Both the position numbers and the translations under genes were made by a program. A DNA stretch of 64,000 nt from Lepidodermella squamata (Eukaryota; Gastrotricha). How positions within the stretch are numbered: the stretch's first letter is position 1; every line of letters starts with the position of its first letter. The notes beneath the pieces were generated by a model. It was not told the DNA's origin. It worked only from the letters and a program-made list of their open reading frames with translations, and ran no database searches. The stretch covers positions 3,844,001 to 3,908,000 of the forward strand of contig JBLDXI010000024.1 in assembly GCA_047495785.1 (NCBI GenBank), in the 5' to 3' direction. Positions 33,079 to 44,852 of this stretch are shown here, piece by piece.

Positions 33079-34773
33079 ATGTTGTTGCTGAAAGTTAGTC
33101 GCTCCATCGGCATTCAAGTTAAAAAGTTACTATCATCGATAGCCGCTCAATCAGAGACGCCATCGGGTCTCCACTCTGTCCGACAGTCACCCCAGCTGAT
33201 CGGCGAGTTATTCAAGCGACTGTCTGCATTTTCATATGTCGGCTGCAGATCGCGGCATCCATTGATGTCTCTCCCTTTGAATCATCGCATCATCCTTATC
33301 GAGTACAGCTCACCAAACATTGCGAAGCCTTTACATGCTGGTCATTTGCGCTCCACTGTTATCGGCAATGTTCTTTCTAATTTGTATTGCGCTGCTGGCC
33401 ATTCAGTGTTGCGACTAAATTATGTCGGCGATTGCGGGACTCAGTTTGCAATTATTGGCACGTCGTTGTCGAAGGAAGATGCGAGTAAGTTACTTAACGC
33501 TTCAAAAGCAGATTCGAATCACATAATTCAATGGTTGCTTCAAAAATACATCGCTCAATCGGCGATCGTCTCCCCGTCAAAAGGTTCAACTCCCCACCCA
33601 GACCATGCCAAGGTCAAACAACAAGTTGATGAATGGCATCGTCGGTTTGAAGCCGAAGATCCCGAAATTCGTCGAATTTGGCACGCGATTCGCGAACACA
33701 GCCTTCATGATTTGCTAACAATGTACCATCGACTCGAAGTAAAATTTGACTATGTCGAATACGAGTCGGATTACATTCATAAAGCTCGCGATTTGGCAGT
33801 TAAGCTTGCAAATGAACATCATCGCGGCATGAAAGTTCATAAATCTGAGGAAAACGATAGTTATTTTGTGAAATTGAAGGCGAATTCGCAAAATGACCCT
33901 GAGCAAGGCCGCTCGAGGGTTTTTCTGAAATCTGATGGCTCTACAGTTTATTTATCGCGAGATGTTGCCGCATTATCTAGTCGCCTCGAGAAATTCAAGA
34001 AAATTTTCGATGGCTACTTTGACTCAGTTCATTACGTTGTTGAAAATGGTCAAACTGAGCATCTGGAAGCCTTGAGAAAAATAGTTTGCGCCATCCGGCC
34101 TGAACATGCTGATACATTGGAGAATTTCCACGTAAAATTCGGCAGAGTTCATGGAATGTCGACTCGAAAAGGCTCTGCTATTCTGCTGTCGGACATTCTA
34201 GACGAAGCTAAATCGCGAATGGAAGCGATTCTTCTCGAAAAATCAACGACCAAAATCGATAAATCGAACCGAGATGAGATTGAACAAGTCGCTGAAAAAC
34301 TTGGCGTTACCGCTGTTGTTGTCAATGATTTGAAGCGGAAACGGCAGGGGGATTATCGTTTTAATTGGGATACCGCCCTTGATTTCGGAGCGGATGGCGG
34401 AATCTGTTTACAATACACTCATGCGCGGCTTTGTTCCATCGAACATCACGCTGGTTTTGTTATCGATAGCGATTTGTCGCTCAATATTGAAGACTTGCTC
34501 AAATCAAACTCAGCCATTAATTTACTAGACCATATGCTCGGTTTTGAATCGACAGTTTTAAAGTGTTTGGATACATTAGAAGCCGGTCCATTGGTTCGTT
34601 TCGCGCTGAAATTGGCCAAGCTATCGAATCAATGCGTCGAAGATCCAACGCTGCGGGTCAAGCATCAAGAACCAATTGTTGCCCAACCGCGGCTTATTTT
34701 GTTCAAATCAGCGCGAAATCTACTAGCTTCTTGCCTAAATATTCTCGGTTTACCTGCGTTGACTCGAGTTTGA
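33079..34773 (+). CDS. RARS2: mitochondrial arginyl-tRNA synthetase
   Basis: 564 aa, single exon. Class I synthetase signature H-A-G-H (residues 86-89, in S-S-P-N-I-A-K-P-L-H-A-G-H-L-R-S), Y-V-G-D-x-G-T-Q-F, Y-x-x-R-D-V-A-A, and M-S-T-R-K-G as the KMSKS-type loop near 360. The C-terminal helical anticodon-binding domain includes Y-T-H-A-R-L. Length and the short N-terminus match mitochondrial RARS2 (about 578 aa in humans), not the cytosolic enzyme. It charges mitochondrial tRNA-Arg. Second gene of a two-gene operon-like unit. Confidence 0.93.
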   Translation: MLLLKVSRSIGIQVKKLLSSIAAQSETPSGLHSVRQSPQLIGELFKRLSAFSYVGCRSRHPLMSLPLNHRIILIEYSSPNIAKPLHAGHLRSTVIGNVLSNLYCAAGHSVLRLNYVGDCGTQFAIIGTSLSKEDASKLLNASKADSNHIIQWLLQKYIAQSAIVSPSKGSTPHPDHAKVKQQVDEWHRRFEAEDPEIRRIWHAIREHSLHDLLTMYHRLEVKFDYVEYESDYIHKARDLAVKLANEHHRGMKVHKSEENDSYFVKLKANSQNDPEQGRSRVFLKSDGSTVYLSRDVAALSSRLEKFKKIFDGYFDSVHYVVENGQTEHLEALRKIVCAIRPEHADTLENFHVKFGRVHGMSTRKGSAILLSDILDEAKSRMEAILLEKSTTKIDKSNRDEIEQVAEKLGVTAVVVNDLKRKRQGDYRFNWDTALDFGADGGICLQYTHARLCSIEHHAGFVIDSDLSLNIEDLLKSNSAINLLDHMLGFESTVLKCLDTLEAGPLVRFALKLAKLSNQCVEDPTLRVKHQEPIVAQPRLILFKSARNLLASCLNILGLPALTRV

Positions 34774-35072
34774 GTCGAGTTATCGCAAAAAATAATTTCC
34801 TATAAAATCAATTTATTGTTTAGATTTAGTATAATCGATAGCTTTCGAATCATTGAAGCCTGTTGTGTCACTATATGCTTTCAATTTGAAACCTTCGGCT
34901 CAAAATAAAAGCGGTTTGGTACGAGAGAAAAAAATTATTGTTATTTTTCGAATTTTTAAAGCTAAACACTTCCTTTCTTAGCACATTTTCACACCTAAGT
35001 TTCAATTATTTTGTTTTAGTTTGATTTTTATTTGCCATTTTGAGTTCCACTTCCTCTTCTAATTTCGAGAGA
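34774..35072. other. spacer between RARS2 and the DUF229 gene
   Basis: Nothing recognised apart from presumed 3' and 5' UTR sequence; AATAAA occurs near 34904. Confidence 0.4.
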
Positions 35073-37482
35073 ATGAGTCGTTCGGGGCTCGGTCGCTTCG
35101 TCGTCATCGGCGGCGTGCGAGTTTTCCCTCGTCAAATCATGTTTCTCCCCCTTCTTATCCTCGCTATCTTCGTTCTCGGCCACGTCTTCCTTCGTCTAAC
35201 AACCACCCGGGTCGCTGAATGGACAGTCCAGATTTCTTCACTACATAACCGCGAAAACAAGCAGGCCTGCGTCCAGCCAGAAATCGACCCGAACGCCTTA
35301 CCACCCGAATTGATCACCCCAGCGCCGGCACCCCTGGACTGCCAGGCCGCCTCGGCTACGAATGACGCCGATTGGCTGCGGATCAACGACGATGGCAGCG
35401 TTGGTTTTCATCCAGATGCAGCTCAAGCTATCAAAATTTCGTCTAATCAAGCCGTTGAGTGCGATATTCTTCCTGTTTTACGAGGTAGGTCATTTTCCTA
35501 ATTAAATAGGATTTTTTGAACATCTTGGTAAATTTTTGAAAAATTCTGTCGGAATTTTTTAAACACTATTTTTCTTAATTTTAGACGGTGATGACGGTGT
35601 GAAATATGGCGATTCTATGGGGAAATTATCATCACGTAATATGGACCAGACATTGCAATTAGGCGATGAAGTCTACACGATTCTGAGCCGTTGCACTGCG
35701 CAAGAAGCATTGAAAATCGGCAAAGCATCTTCTTCGAAACAAGAACGCGTTTATTTCGGCGTAACACCTCGAAAATCTGTCCTCAATCGCATCAGTCAGG
35801 CCCCGCCGACTAAAGAAAAGCCGTATAATGTTGTCATAATAATGGTCGATAGCATGTCTAGAGCGGCGTGGCAGCGGTATCTAAAATCGACGGTTGATTA
35901 CTTTACGAAAGATTTGAAAGGCACAGTGCTTGAGGGGTACAATATTGTGGGCGATGGCACGCCGCAGAATATGTTTCCGCTGCTGATGGGCCTCAGCGAG
36001 TTTGAAATGCCGGAGGCGAGACGTTTCCAGCCTGGAGCGAAACCGCTCGATGATCTTCCATGGCTGTTCAAAGTAAGTCAAACCAAGCGAAATGTTCGCA
36101 AATTCGTGTAGTAGGGTCTTGATTTGCAATTTGATTCGAAAAATTATTATAAAATCATTGGTTTTTTTTTAGATTTGAAAATTTGAAATAAAAATTTAGT
36201 TCGATAAAATTTCAATTTTCGTTGAAAAAATTTAATTAAGGCGGAATTTTTATTATACATTTTTTTATTTTGATTCATTTTTTTCAAGACCTATCGCGAC
36301 AACGGCTATGTGACTATGGCAACTGAAGACATGCCGATGTTTTCAATGTACAACTATCGATTTGTCGGATTCGAATCGCCCCCAGTCGATTTCTACACCC
36401 GGCCGTTCTATCTAGCCCTGGCGAAAAATCAACCAGTCTGGCAGTCGCTCGGCATTGTCCGCGATTTCTGCTACGGCAACCGCCCAAAACACTTGCTGCC
36501 CTTCGATTGGGTGAAACAAATGTTCCGGGTCTATAAAAATGTCCCGAAATTCGCTTTGTTAACCCATGCCGAGTTGACCCACGACGATAACGCGAAAGCT
36601 AATTGGGCGGATTCTGATTTGAAACAACTTCTGAAGTCATTTCACGACGAGAATTATCTGGAAAACACGTTTGTACTTATGCTATCGGATCATGGCGCTC
36701 GTTACGATAATTTAAGAGCGACTTTACAGGGTAAATTAGAGGAAAGACTGCCATTTGTCGGTTTACTTGTCCCGCCGAAATTTGCGGAAAATCACCCTGC
36801 TGAATATAAGGCGATAACTGAGGTGAATCAAAAGAGGCTAGCTTCGCCTTACGATATACACGCGACTTTTGTCGATTTACTGGAAATGACGCTGGGCAAG
36901 CAGAAAATTGAAAGAAGCCCGGTTACCCCTGTCCCGGACCGAGCGTTGAGTTTGTTCAAAGAAGTACCGCTACAACGAACTTGCGACCACGCGAGGATTG
37001 AATCGCATTGGTGCGCTTGCATCGCCTGGATTTCCGTCAAGCGTGACGATTCGATTGCTCGCAAGGCGTCGGAACACGTGTTGTCTTACATTAATTCGTT
37101 AACTGCCGGCGCCGGGGCGTTGTGCTCGAAATTAGAATTCGGTTCGATTATTTCAGCCGAAATGCTAGCGCCCAATGACGATTTATTACGCTTCCGGCAA
37201 ACCAACGACCGTGACGGGTATAAAGCTGATATGTCTGATACGATGGTAGCCGCTCAGGTGATTTATCAGGTCACGTTTGAGTCGCTGCCTAATCACGGCA
37301 AATTCTTCGCAACTGTAACATACTGGCCGCGGACTGCGTTGTTCACGTTCGACGGCAGTAAGGCCCTATCGAGGCTAGACCGGTACGGCAGCCAGCCGTG
37401 GTGTGTTGTTCAGTCTCATCCGCAGTTGCGGCCGTTTTGTTACTGTGCTGAGCAGAAAATGGTTGAGGCGAAAACTCAGTAG
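35073..37482 (+). CDS. DUF229 family type II membrane protein (alkaline-phosphatase fold)
   Basis: Exons 35073..35484, 35585..36072, 36289..37482, frame exact, 697 aa. The ATG at 35073 is the first in frame. A single N-terminal membrane anchor (about residues 18-42) precedes a lumenal domain. The sulfatase/phosphatase-like core shows I-I-M-V-D-S-M-S-R (metal and nucleophile strand), T-H-x-E-L-T-H-D-D, and L-S-D-H-G-A-R-Y-D. The Cys-rich C-terminal part contains a C-x-C pair. DUF229 proteins are Golgi or secreted proteins of unknown substrate, expanded in nematodes and arthropods. Which catalytic residues are used cannot be settled here. Confidence 0.88.
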
Positions 37483-38122
37483 TTGATTTCTTCTTATCGA
37501 AACCTAAAGTCAAAACTGCATTCCGGTTTTACAACTATTGTATCTTTCTTGTCGTTTTTCATTGATGGGAATAAGGCGATGACTGATCAAAAGAATTTTC
37601 TTCCCTTTCTCGGCGTGTTTTCAAGTCTGAAATTTTGAAGTCTTGTCAGTCGATCGGTGAAAGAGTTTTTGTTATCATGCTGCTCCTCGTTTGATAGCTT
37701 GACTCAAGTCTTCGATATTACTCGCTCATAAAAAAATTGATTATAAATCTCAAAAATCATGGGCTTTGAAAAACCTTGCGGAGAAAAATCCTCTTTAAGG
37801 CGGATTTTTCCGAGATGAAACTCTTGCGAATTCGTGTTTTTTTATATCATGTGTAGAAAAAGTGAGCTGTAAAAAACTAGTGAATATTGTGCATTTTGTG
37901 GAAATTTCTTGTGCAGAAAAATGAAGAAGCACTCTCTTTTGCAAGCTCCATTGCTCAATTGTGCATACATGTTTACTGTCGAATTTATTCGGATAGTTTC
38001 TTGTCGGCTAATTATTTATAATATTATCTCGTAGAATTGTTGATGTTTGACAAAAAATTGAGTGAATAAATCATGTTGACAGGATTTTTTGTCGTTTTTT
38101 TAGGTGATTTTTTGAGTGAAAA
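37483..38122. other. spacer
   Basis: No gene recognised. TTTTTTTAG lies 20 bp before the RPB3 ATG and may be a trans-splice acceptor. Confidence 0.5.
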
Positions 38123-39332
38123 ATGCCATACGCCAACCAGCCTCGAATTACAGTATCGACCGAAAGCTCGAATGAAAACCTGAAATTTATCCTGGAAGAC
38201 ACGGATTTAAGGTGGATACAAAATTGAAGAAAAAAACCAAAATTAATTTGAATTTTTTTCGCAGTGTTGCGAATAGTTTGAGGCGTGTTTTCATTGCTGA
38301 GACGCCGACCCTCGCCATTGACTGGGTTCAAGTCGAGATGAATACAACGGTGCTGCACGACGAGTTCATCGTGCACCGGCTCGGTTTGATCCCGCTGACG
38401 TCGGACGAAGTTGTCGACAAAATGGTCTACTCGCGTGACTGCTCGTGCACGCAGTTTTGCGACAACTGTTCCGTTGAGTTTCAACTCGACGTTCGCTGCG
38501 CCGAGGATATCACGCGAAATGTTACGTCGGCTGATTTACGCTCGACTAACCCATTGTGCGTGCCGGTGCCGAGTGCTCGCGCTAACGAAAGCGAACGGTC
38601 TTACGTTGAAAGCGACGGTAGGTTACACAAAATATTCATTTTTAAATTAATTAATTAATGATTGAATTTATTTAAAACGTGAATTTCGGTCGAATTTTCG
38701 AGATAATTGGATTTCAATGCAAATTTTATGAGCAGTTTATATATCGCATATATTTAGATATTCTGATTTGCAAGCTGCGCAAGGGTCAAGAGTTGCGAAT
38801 CAAGGCGTACGCCCGCAAAGGCTTCGGAAAGGAGCACGCCAAGTGGAACCCGACGGCCGGCGTCGCGTTCGAGTACGACCCGGATAACATTTTGCGCCAC
38901 ACGACTTATCCGAACCCGGCCGAGTGGCACAAATCCGAGTACAGCGATTTGCACACCGATGAACGTGAGAAAATTTCAAGTTTTTTAATTTTTTAATTAA
39001 TTTAAATTTAATTTTTCTCAACTTCTTTTATTGGGTATGTAAATTTTCGGTAATTTGAGATTTTTCTGAATTTTTTTTCAATTTTTATTCCACATTTCTA
39101 AAATTTTCCAAATTTATGGATTCTCAATTTCTTTTGTATTTGCATTTCAGTCGAGGCTCCTTTCGATGTCAAGGCCAAGCCGAATAAGTTCTACTACAAC
39201 GTTGAGTCTGTCGGCTCGCTGCGTCCTGAAACCATTGTCCTGACCGGTATTAAAGTGCTCAAGAACAAACTGGCGGATCTACAAGCACAGCTTCGCGCCG
39301 AACAGTCCGCATCTGCTCTTCAAATCCAGTGA
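38123..39332 (+). CDS. POLR2C: RNA polymerase II subunit RPB3
   Basis: Exons 38123..38211, 38265..38617, 38758..38964, 39151..39332, frame exact, 276 aa (human 275). Starts M-P-Y-A-N-Q-P. Contains the alpha-like dimerisation motif [12 protein letters not shown]-x-[15 protein letters not shown], and a Cys cluster for zinc ([10 protein letters not shown], about 86-95). [22 protein letters not shown] and F-Y-Y-N-V-E-S-x-G-S-L-R-P-E follow. It pairs with RPB11 to start pol II assembly in the nucleus. Confidence 0.98.
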
Positions 39333-39522
39333 AAAAAATCTGTCATCTAGTGATTTTCATTCATTTCGTGTTTCTGTGGTTTTTATCTTGACATTTTTTG
39401 CGATAATAAAAAGCAATTGAAGAAGGCAAAAACTGTTATTCTTTTGTTTATTGAATAAATTATTTCTTCCAATACTGTTTCGAATCAAAATATTGCAAGC
39501 AGTAAGAAAGACATCGCATTTT

Positions 39523-40063
39523 TCACGGAATGACGAGCAGCGACGCTCGAGCCAGGGCCTCAGTGCCACCGTTAAGCAGGCAAACGCGTGACATCATAAA
39601 ATCAACGACCAAATGCCGTGCGAATTCCGCCGCACCGCCGTAACCAGCCTTCGAGTTGCAAACAATCACAACAGTCGCCCCGCCCGGCGAAACCGGCGTG
39701 CTGCCGCTCGATTTCACCGAATCGGCCAAACCAGGCGAGGCGGGCATATTATGTTGCCCGGATGTGCATTCAATTATCAGGCGTTGCAGCTGTGGATCCA
39801 AATCGGCGCCAGGGACATTAGCGCTGGTATATTGATCGAACCCGGGTAAGCCCCGCGGCCGAATTCTTCCGGTGATCTGATGTCAATTACGACTAATTTG
39901 TTTAAAATCGCATCTTTCCCGTGCCAGAAGTGTTGTAGATCAGCCACACTGATCCGGCCACACGGGTCTGTGTCATTCGCGGAAATTAAGGCGGCTGCTA
40001 CTGCTTTTCTCGCCGATTTTCGCAGCAAAATGTGGTCGGGAGTTTTCGATTGATGTTGCGAAA
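39523..40063 (-). pseudogene. TBCK-like rhodanese domain, frameshifted fragment
   Basis: The upper half (about 40063-39830) reads V-V-I-D-I-R-S-P-E-E-F-x-R-G-x-x-P-G-S-I-N-I-P, the rhodanese domain at the C-terminus of TBCK. The lower half, in another frame (39829-39523), continues with V-V-I-V and ends C-L-L-N-G-G-T-E-A-L, also as in TBCK. A 1- or 2-nt shift at about 39825-39830 splits them, and no plausible intron is seen. No kinase or TBC domain lies upstream. The active-site position of a true rhodanese has no usable Cys here. It is either a pseudogene or an assembly error within a short rhodanese gene. Confidence 0.65.
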
Positions 40064-40713
40064 TGGGATCCTATTGGGATGTTTAGGGTTGTGCTATGGT
40101 GTGCCTTTAGGTCAATAACTCAATAAAGAGAGCAACTATAATCAATCGCAATCAATCTGGTGCATTTATCCGTTTTTAATTTTAGCTTACTAAATTTATT
40201 AATTATTTAATATATCGCGATTTATAGACCATGTGATTTCGATTTATAGCTCGACATTCATTAACGGACTGTTGTTCATTTTTAAGCACTATGCGAAAAA
40301 TAACCATCCCCTAGCTCTCGTTCGTTTTTCAAGAACTGATCATGCATATTCACATTAACGAAACCTGGCTGCATATCAAATAATCAAAATTGAAGGGTCC
40401 ACAGGTGATTAAAGAGTTCGCTGAAATATGCGCATCAGGAGATTTTATTACGCCATAGACCATATGTGCTGGCCCTGGATCGATCAATCAAGAGCATGAT
40501 TTTTTTCTCACTATACAATTACAGCGGCCGAAAACCGATAAGACTAGAAATTGTTGTTAGAACGCCATGGTAAAATTTCATTTTGTTCGTTCCATGCCAC
40601 ACGTGGAAAAAATGAGCTAAATTTTGCAACTGAGTAGTTTTTTCCACTCTTTGAATTAAGTTTTTTGATAATATTATACCTATCTTGATCTGTAGATTTT
40701 GAGCCCATTACAC
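40064..40713. other. spacer
   Basis: No gene recognised between the rhodanese fragment and the GPCR. Confidence 0.5.
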
Positions 40714-42127
40714 ATGAATAAGTCCCACGATGGTTCGTGGGTTTATGCAGTAATTCCAGAACATGGCTACGTTGAAGGCCGGTATTGGTTCATCGGAAAC
40801 GTCAATACCCCCTTTCAGAGTCTTGAAAATCGCCTTGCATCCACAATTTTATGCTGGATCGTGACTGTACTGGTCGTCATTGCAGGCTCAACTAATGTTA
40901 TCAGTTACTACAAACGTGAAATTCGGGCCGATTTTACAGCCCTAGTAGCTATTTTCGCCTTTGTCAATTCGGCTTATTGCATTATCACATCTACCATGCT
41001 TACTCTGACTACTCGATTCGGTTATTGGGAGGGTGATCACAACTCCTGTTCGGTATTAACAGCAGTAATTTACATTTTAGCAAGCTTCTGCTCTCCTGTG
41101 TTGATGCTGATAAGCTACGAACGCCGATTGAGCATCACGTCTTTGGTCCCGAATCCACGAGGAAATGTTAAAAAAGTTATAGCCCAAGCTACATTGGCCG
41201 TACTAGTAGTCACGATCATCCACTTCCCGTCGGTGATATACCCATACCACGGCAGCGTTCAACACATCGAAATTTCGAGTCAAAACCTGTCTTTTGTTGC
41301 CCCGATATGCAGCTTATTTGAATTCAAACTTGGCTACCTGGATACTTCATTTGTTAGGCTCATCACATGTGCGACAATCGCCATCGTTCCATCAGCTATT
41401 TTGGCTCGAAACTATTGGTATGTATTTTTTTTACAAGTGACCAGTGACCCATTAAACAAGGACACTATATCGATTTTACAAATAGTGATTTTCCGATATA
41501 CGTATAAATTAAAAAAAAATCCTACTTGCCCTAGGGTACGAGTGTTGAAATCCCAGGGTTGAAGGATCCATCCAGCATTATCGATCGCGTAGGAAAAAGT
41601 CAAATCGAAAAATGTAACGCTGGAAACTGGAAACCCAATTTTATAGGTTTAGGCATATATTTCAGTTAAATGTTATACAAGTAGCTATTTTTCTTCCCAT
41701 TTAAAGGATGACTTTTAGAGTTATTCAAAGCGCGAGGCGAAAATCTAGGACGTTTGGAAATGCGCCACTCGAAGCGAAGTCTACGCGTCGAGAGGCTGAT
41801 TGGCTGCAAAAGGAGTCGTTTTTCGCGCAGATTTTCCTATGCTCCTTCCTAACGCATACGATGTTCCGTTTGCCGATAACTTTCTGCTTCATTTTAATGA
41901 CATTTCACGACGACCCCTTCGCGCGGAAAATTCTTACTGCTGAGTTGTTCAGTGCCGCTAATTTGATCATGATGACCGAGATGGCGATCGGGCCGGTTCT
42001 TCAAACACTGAAACCTGGGTTTTTGGGACAGCTGAAGAACTTCGTTTGCTTGAAACCTCGTCTTCTTGATGAAAATGATCAGTTGGCATCTGATGAGACA
42101 AGCGAAAAATTACAAAATGGCAAATGA
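40714..42127 (+). CDS. rhodopsin-like G-protein-coupled receptor, orphan
   Basis: Exons 40714..41417 and 41707..42127, frame exact, 374 aa. The ATG at 40714 begins M-N-K-S-H-D-G-S-W. Seven hydrophobic segments are visible: TM1 (about residues 45-67), TM2 (78-100), TM3 with the end motif Y-E-R-R in place of D-R-Y (about 145), TM4, TM5 up to the splice site, and TM6 and TM7 in exon 2. The TM7 N-P-x-x-Y is not obvious (E-M-A-I-G-P-V-L-Q instead). It is a divergent cell-surface receptor with unknown ligand. A decayed copy follows at 42463-42792. Confidence 0.72.
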
Positions 42128-42462
42128 AATGTACGGAAATTTAAATCGCTGAAATTAAAATTAAAATATTTTTATTAAGTATTATTTTATTTAAACTTGT
42201 TTATTTAAATTAAGCATAGCCATTCTTCAGCTTAAGCGAATATTGATATTGATTTGCAGCAAAAATGTTTCGCTCTTACTCTTAAAGCGAGATCGAAATG
42301 CAATCCGACTCGCACACGGGCGCGCTTGGCTGACATGCTTCCTATTTGATGAGAAATACGACAACTTTGACTTTGATGGGTAAAAATGAACGAGCCACTG
42401 TAAATATTTGAATATTACATTTTTCAAGAATAAAACTTCGAATTGCCAGCTGAGCCGATGAG
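42128..42462. other. spacer
   Basis: AT-rich, presumed 3' UTR and intergenic; nothing else recognised. Confidence 0.4.
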
Positions 42463-42792
42463 ATGAATACTTCTCACGATGGTTCATGGATTTTTGCAGT
42501 AATTTCAGGCCATGGGTAAGATCGCCTCACATTCACAATTTTAAACTGGCGAGTGACAGTCATCGCAAGCGCAGCTGATATCATTGTTTACTACAGCAGA
42601 CAAGTTCGCAGCACTTTGTTGGCTCTAATTACAATGTTCGCCATCATCTACCTCTCGTATTGCTTCGTTACGTCAACTGCAGTCACCCTGACTGCTCGTA
42701 GCGAATTCTGGGAGGGTGATCAATACTCTAGTTCGGCATTGGCAGCAATAATTTATATTCTCGTAAAATTGAGGAAAGAAAAAACAAAATAG
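42463..42792 (+). pseudogene. truncated tandem copy of the orphan GPCR
   Basis: It starts M-N-T-S-H-D-G-S-W, like the intact gene, but a stop follows G-H-G. The TM1-TM3 region resumes in another frame (V-Y-Y-S-R, S-T-A-V-T-L-T-A-R, W-E-G-D-Q) and ends after I-Y-I-L. A segment between them (about 23 residues in the parent) is deleted. Sequence after TM3 is unrelated. Confidence 0.8.
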
Positions 42793-43144
42793 CCAACCAA
42801 GGTAAAGGTGATATAGGCACATTTTTTTAACGTTCAGCCTATGCAACTTGAACCATGAACCATAAAAAATAGCTTCTAACATCGTCCGTTTCACCATGAA
42901 GAAATCTGAGATTGCGCTTAATCTCTCAAATTTTAACTTGATTTGAAAGCACTCAACAATTCCTCCTTAAAACCTTCGAAAATATTCAACGTTAACAGCT
43001 GATAACAAACAAAAATTTAGCTCGAGGCTGAAAATTAAAAAAAATTGCATTGGTTCAACAAAATTCTTTATTACTTTGAAGTTCAAACTAATAAACAAGA
43101 AAAAATCGAGTGACTAAATAAACATGCAGATGTACTTCTTTTCG
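42793..43144. other. spacer
   Basis: Nothing recognised. Confidence 0.4.
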
Positions 43145-44569
43145 TCATGCAATCATCAACCGGAGATATTCAAGCGCTTTTAGAGCGGCGTCACGTTTCG
43201 CTGAGTCAGTATCAGCACCTTCACCGAGAAATACCGACATTGGCTTGGTAGTGAGTTCGCATAACACGAACTTCGAATCACAGCTAGACGGCGCTTGCCA
43301 TTCGTTGTACGCGGCCGACCACTTGTTTTCCCGCATGATTTTTTCGAGGAGAGGCACCGCATCAGGCAGGGTAAGCCAGTCGGGTTTAGCTTCGACTATC
43401 GCTTTGTCGCTATCAGCCGCGCCAGGGCCAATGAAGGGCGGGTGCTTTTTCAGAGCCATTGTCATTGATTTCGAGCGTTTCCGAAGGCGGTTTGAAAATT
43501 CCATCAACTCAACGCCAGCATTGGGTTCAAGCGGACGGATCGAATCGGCGTAACGGCACAAAAATCCCAAATCCTAGTAAAGAAAAAGCGTCAAAAATTC
43601 GAATTTCCAATTTTTAAAATCACCGCTTTTACGAAATTTACGAAAAATTACTTACGACTTAGTTGTTGGGCGTGAATTTAAAAAAATTAAGTTTAAAGGA
43701 ATACCATAAAGTCGAAGAGCCCATTTTTAGACAAATCTAGTGCAGGAGCCTCAAATTAAGTACTCAAACCCTTTAAGGTGTGCTTTCGTAAAAAAAACTC
43801 TCTATAATCCAGGCATTTGTCTCGACTACGCCTATTTTACTTACAATTGGAATGCATTCCTCCTCTTCCTCGACAAGCCGTTTTTCCGTCGCACCTTCCG
43901 CAGTGTTCACTCCACCCTCCGCATCACCGCCCTCCAGTTGCAGAATCTCCAATTGCCGCAACATATTGATAGCCGCTAGTCTTTTGGCTGTTTTCTTCGA
44001 TCGAGCGAAGCCTTTTTCGGTGAATCGACCCAAAGTGACCGTGCAAACGAATTCGCGAGGGTGGTTTGTATCGCCTGATTCGGTGCATGAAAAATCGAAA
44101 ACCGGCGGTTGCATCAATCTTTTCTGGGTGAATTCTTGCAAGCGCCCGACTGGATTTGCTATTTCATTGCCAGTTGAATCGAAAACATTCCTATTTGATT
44201 TCAATTTTTCCCTAAAATATAGGTGGATAAGAGCAAATCTTACGATGGAGCATTAGGATCTTTGTAATCCTCAGCAACAACTCCCATTTCTTGTAGCATT
44301 TGAAGGGATGCATCTTGTTTCGCCTTCTTTTTACTCGTTCCTATAGAAGAGAGAGAAAAAATGCTCAACGATGTTTTAACGAATTTGTGTGAACAAAATG
44401 ACCTACCTCTCCCTGTAACTGTCGTATCATTTACTGTCAATCGAAAAACGAAAAGTGGTTCGTGAACCGGGCCTTCATTCGCTACTAGTGAAAATTGAGG
44501 AATAACTGATCGCTTTTGACAAACTTCGATAAGGTAAGAAACTGGCGATTTTCCCGTTGGGACAGCCAT
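43145..44569 (-). CDS. three-dsRBD protein of the TARBP2/PRKRA/Loquacious type
   Basis: Exons complement(43145..43573, 43845..44211, 44244..44340, 44407..44569), frame exact, 351 aa (human TARBP2 366). dsRBD1 begins K-S-P-V-S-Y-L-I-E-V-C and ends K-K-K-A-K-Q-D-A-S-L-Q-M-L. dsRBD2 begins N-P-V-G-R-L-Q-E-F and ends S-K-K-T-A-K-R-L-A-A-I-N-M-L. The C-terminal third dsRBD (about residues 275-350) resembles the non-RNA-binding Dicer-contact domain. The expected role is as a Dicer partner in small-RNA loading in the cytoplasm. Intron 1 is 66 bp without an in-frame stop. A TTCTTCTAG lies 14 bp upstream of the ATG. Confidence 0.88.
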
Positions 44570-44852
44570 TTTTCAATCAAACCTAGAAGAACCGGGAAAA
44601 ATTGCTTAGTACTTCTTGAGGATGGAACTAGATTCGCCTATCTCCCTCGAAATTTTCGATATTGGTAATTTTTCAATGCATGGTAAAAATCTAGAAATAA
44701 ATTTGTTTCAAGTGATAATTCTTGCTTGTTAGAATCAAGAGCAACAACAGTAACAAATAATCAATTTAAATTCGAAGAAAAGGCACTGAGATTTGATGTT
44801 TGCAGGGATTATACAGTAAAATACAGTTCGATGTGAATGTAAATGCGAATTT

